Source: Allobosea sp. CRIB-10 (lineage in GTDB: Bacteria; Pseudomonadota; Alphaproteobacteria; Rhizobiales; Beijerinckiaceae). From it: DNA of 64,000 nt. The stretch covers positions 219,295 through 283,294 of the forward strand of contig NZ_FOKP01000005.1 in NCBI RefSeq assembly GCF_900112185.1, given 5' to 3'. Of this stretch, positions 63,837 to 64,000 are shown piece by piece. The first letter of the stretch is position 1. Each line of letters begins with the position of its first letter. The position numbers and the translations under genes were made by a program. The notes beneath the pieces are model-generated. The model saw only the letters and a program-made list of their open reading frames with translations, made no database searches and had not been told where the DNA came from.

Positions 63837-64000
63837 CTTCTCGCGCTTCCCCTGCTGGTGGCCCCCAGTCACCCAACTCGGACCCCTCAGCCGCTAACCT
63901 CAGCCCCTTGTAACTCTCATTTTGCCTCATCTGCTATACCAGCGGTTGCGGTGGCAGGTGGAAGACCGACAGCCCTGAGGGACACCAAGCCCGTGGGTGA
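63837..64000. other. End of window, no gene seen
   Basis: The last 164 bases contain no supported coding region, repeat or tRNA fragment. A second attachment copy of the tRNA-Phe 3' end is not in the window. Confidence 0.5.

Noticed and set aside
63837..64000. Search for a second tRNA-Phe attachment copy
   Set aside because: The GGTTCGATTCC...CCTGGGC words do not recur between the tRNA and the window end.

Overview
The window reads as chromosome of a high-GC alphaproteobacterium of the order Hyphomicrobiales, most likely Bosea or a close relative. This rests on gene content (DUF1134/EipA-like protein, DUF2865, DUF1127, DUF2783, Omp25-type porin, class II DAHP synthase, alphaproteobacterial psd-pssA pair) and on the interspersed palindromic repeats. 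Gene density is high on both strands. There is no rRNA, prophage, insertion sequence, CRISPR array or integrase. Two tRNA genes are present, Val(CAC) and Phe(GAA).

Layout. 0-5.4 kb: end of a response regulator, a convergent histidine kinase, an EipA-like protein, a lysophospholipid acyltransferase, a secreted hydrolase, tRNA-Val and gph. 5.5-10.4 kb: gabD-rpiA, a DUF2059 protein and an APC permease. 10.5-13.5 kb: a tctC-tctB-tctA tricarboxylate transport operon. 13.8-24.5 kb: gor, a LysR/DUF1127 pair, a secreted hydrolase, VapBC, class II DAHP synthase, an Omp25-like porin, nadE and an unusual HExxH protein. 24.6-29.2 kb: gltX, an MHS-type transporter and a DUF2865 protein. 29.2-37.6 kb: a homogentisate catabolism cluster (MarR regulator, hmgA, fumarylacetoacetase-like hydrolase, MBL-fold protein, FAD monooxygenase, DUF2783), interrupted on the other strand by an orphan TRAP binding protein and a HigBA module. 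37.6-39.6 kb: a GNAT gene with a fresh internal duplication, creA and small exported proteins. 39.8-44.0 kb: a tightly coupled cysS-MNT-HEPN-smORF-cimA operon. 44-57 kb: a P-loop kinase, an Atm1-type ABC exporter, an AraC-methyltransferase-EamA operon, an SDR, an FAD dehydrogenase, psd-pssA, ParDE and a phasin-like gene. 57-60.5 kb: maf and yacG, separated by an LctP-like permease and an SDR. 61.1-63.8 kb: tRNA-Phe followed by an AT-richer, island-like segment with a GNAT-PIN-PUA-like fusion protein and an overlapping ASCH-domain gene.

Two systems stand out. First, the cysS operon is preceded by a 13-codon leader, [13 protein letters not shown], and by mutually exclusive hairpins ending in a T-tract. 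This looks like an isoleucine/cysteine transcription attenuator in front of an operon that begins with cysteinyl-tRNA synthetase and ends with citramalate synthase, an isoleucine-pathway enzyme. A nucleotidyltransferase/HEPN pair and a 39-codon peptide are translationally coupled in between. Second, the GNAT-PIN-(GNAT-like)-PUA/ASCH fusion with its ASCH partner beside tRNA-Phe looks like an RNA-targeting toxin or defence locus. Four recognisable toxin-antitoxin-type pairs (VapBC, HigBA, MNT-HEPN, ParDE) also lie in the window. Three of the intergenic operators described are palindromes read directly from the sequence.
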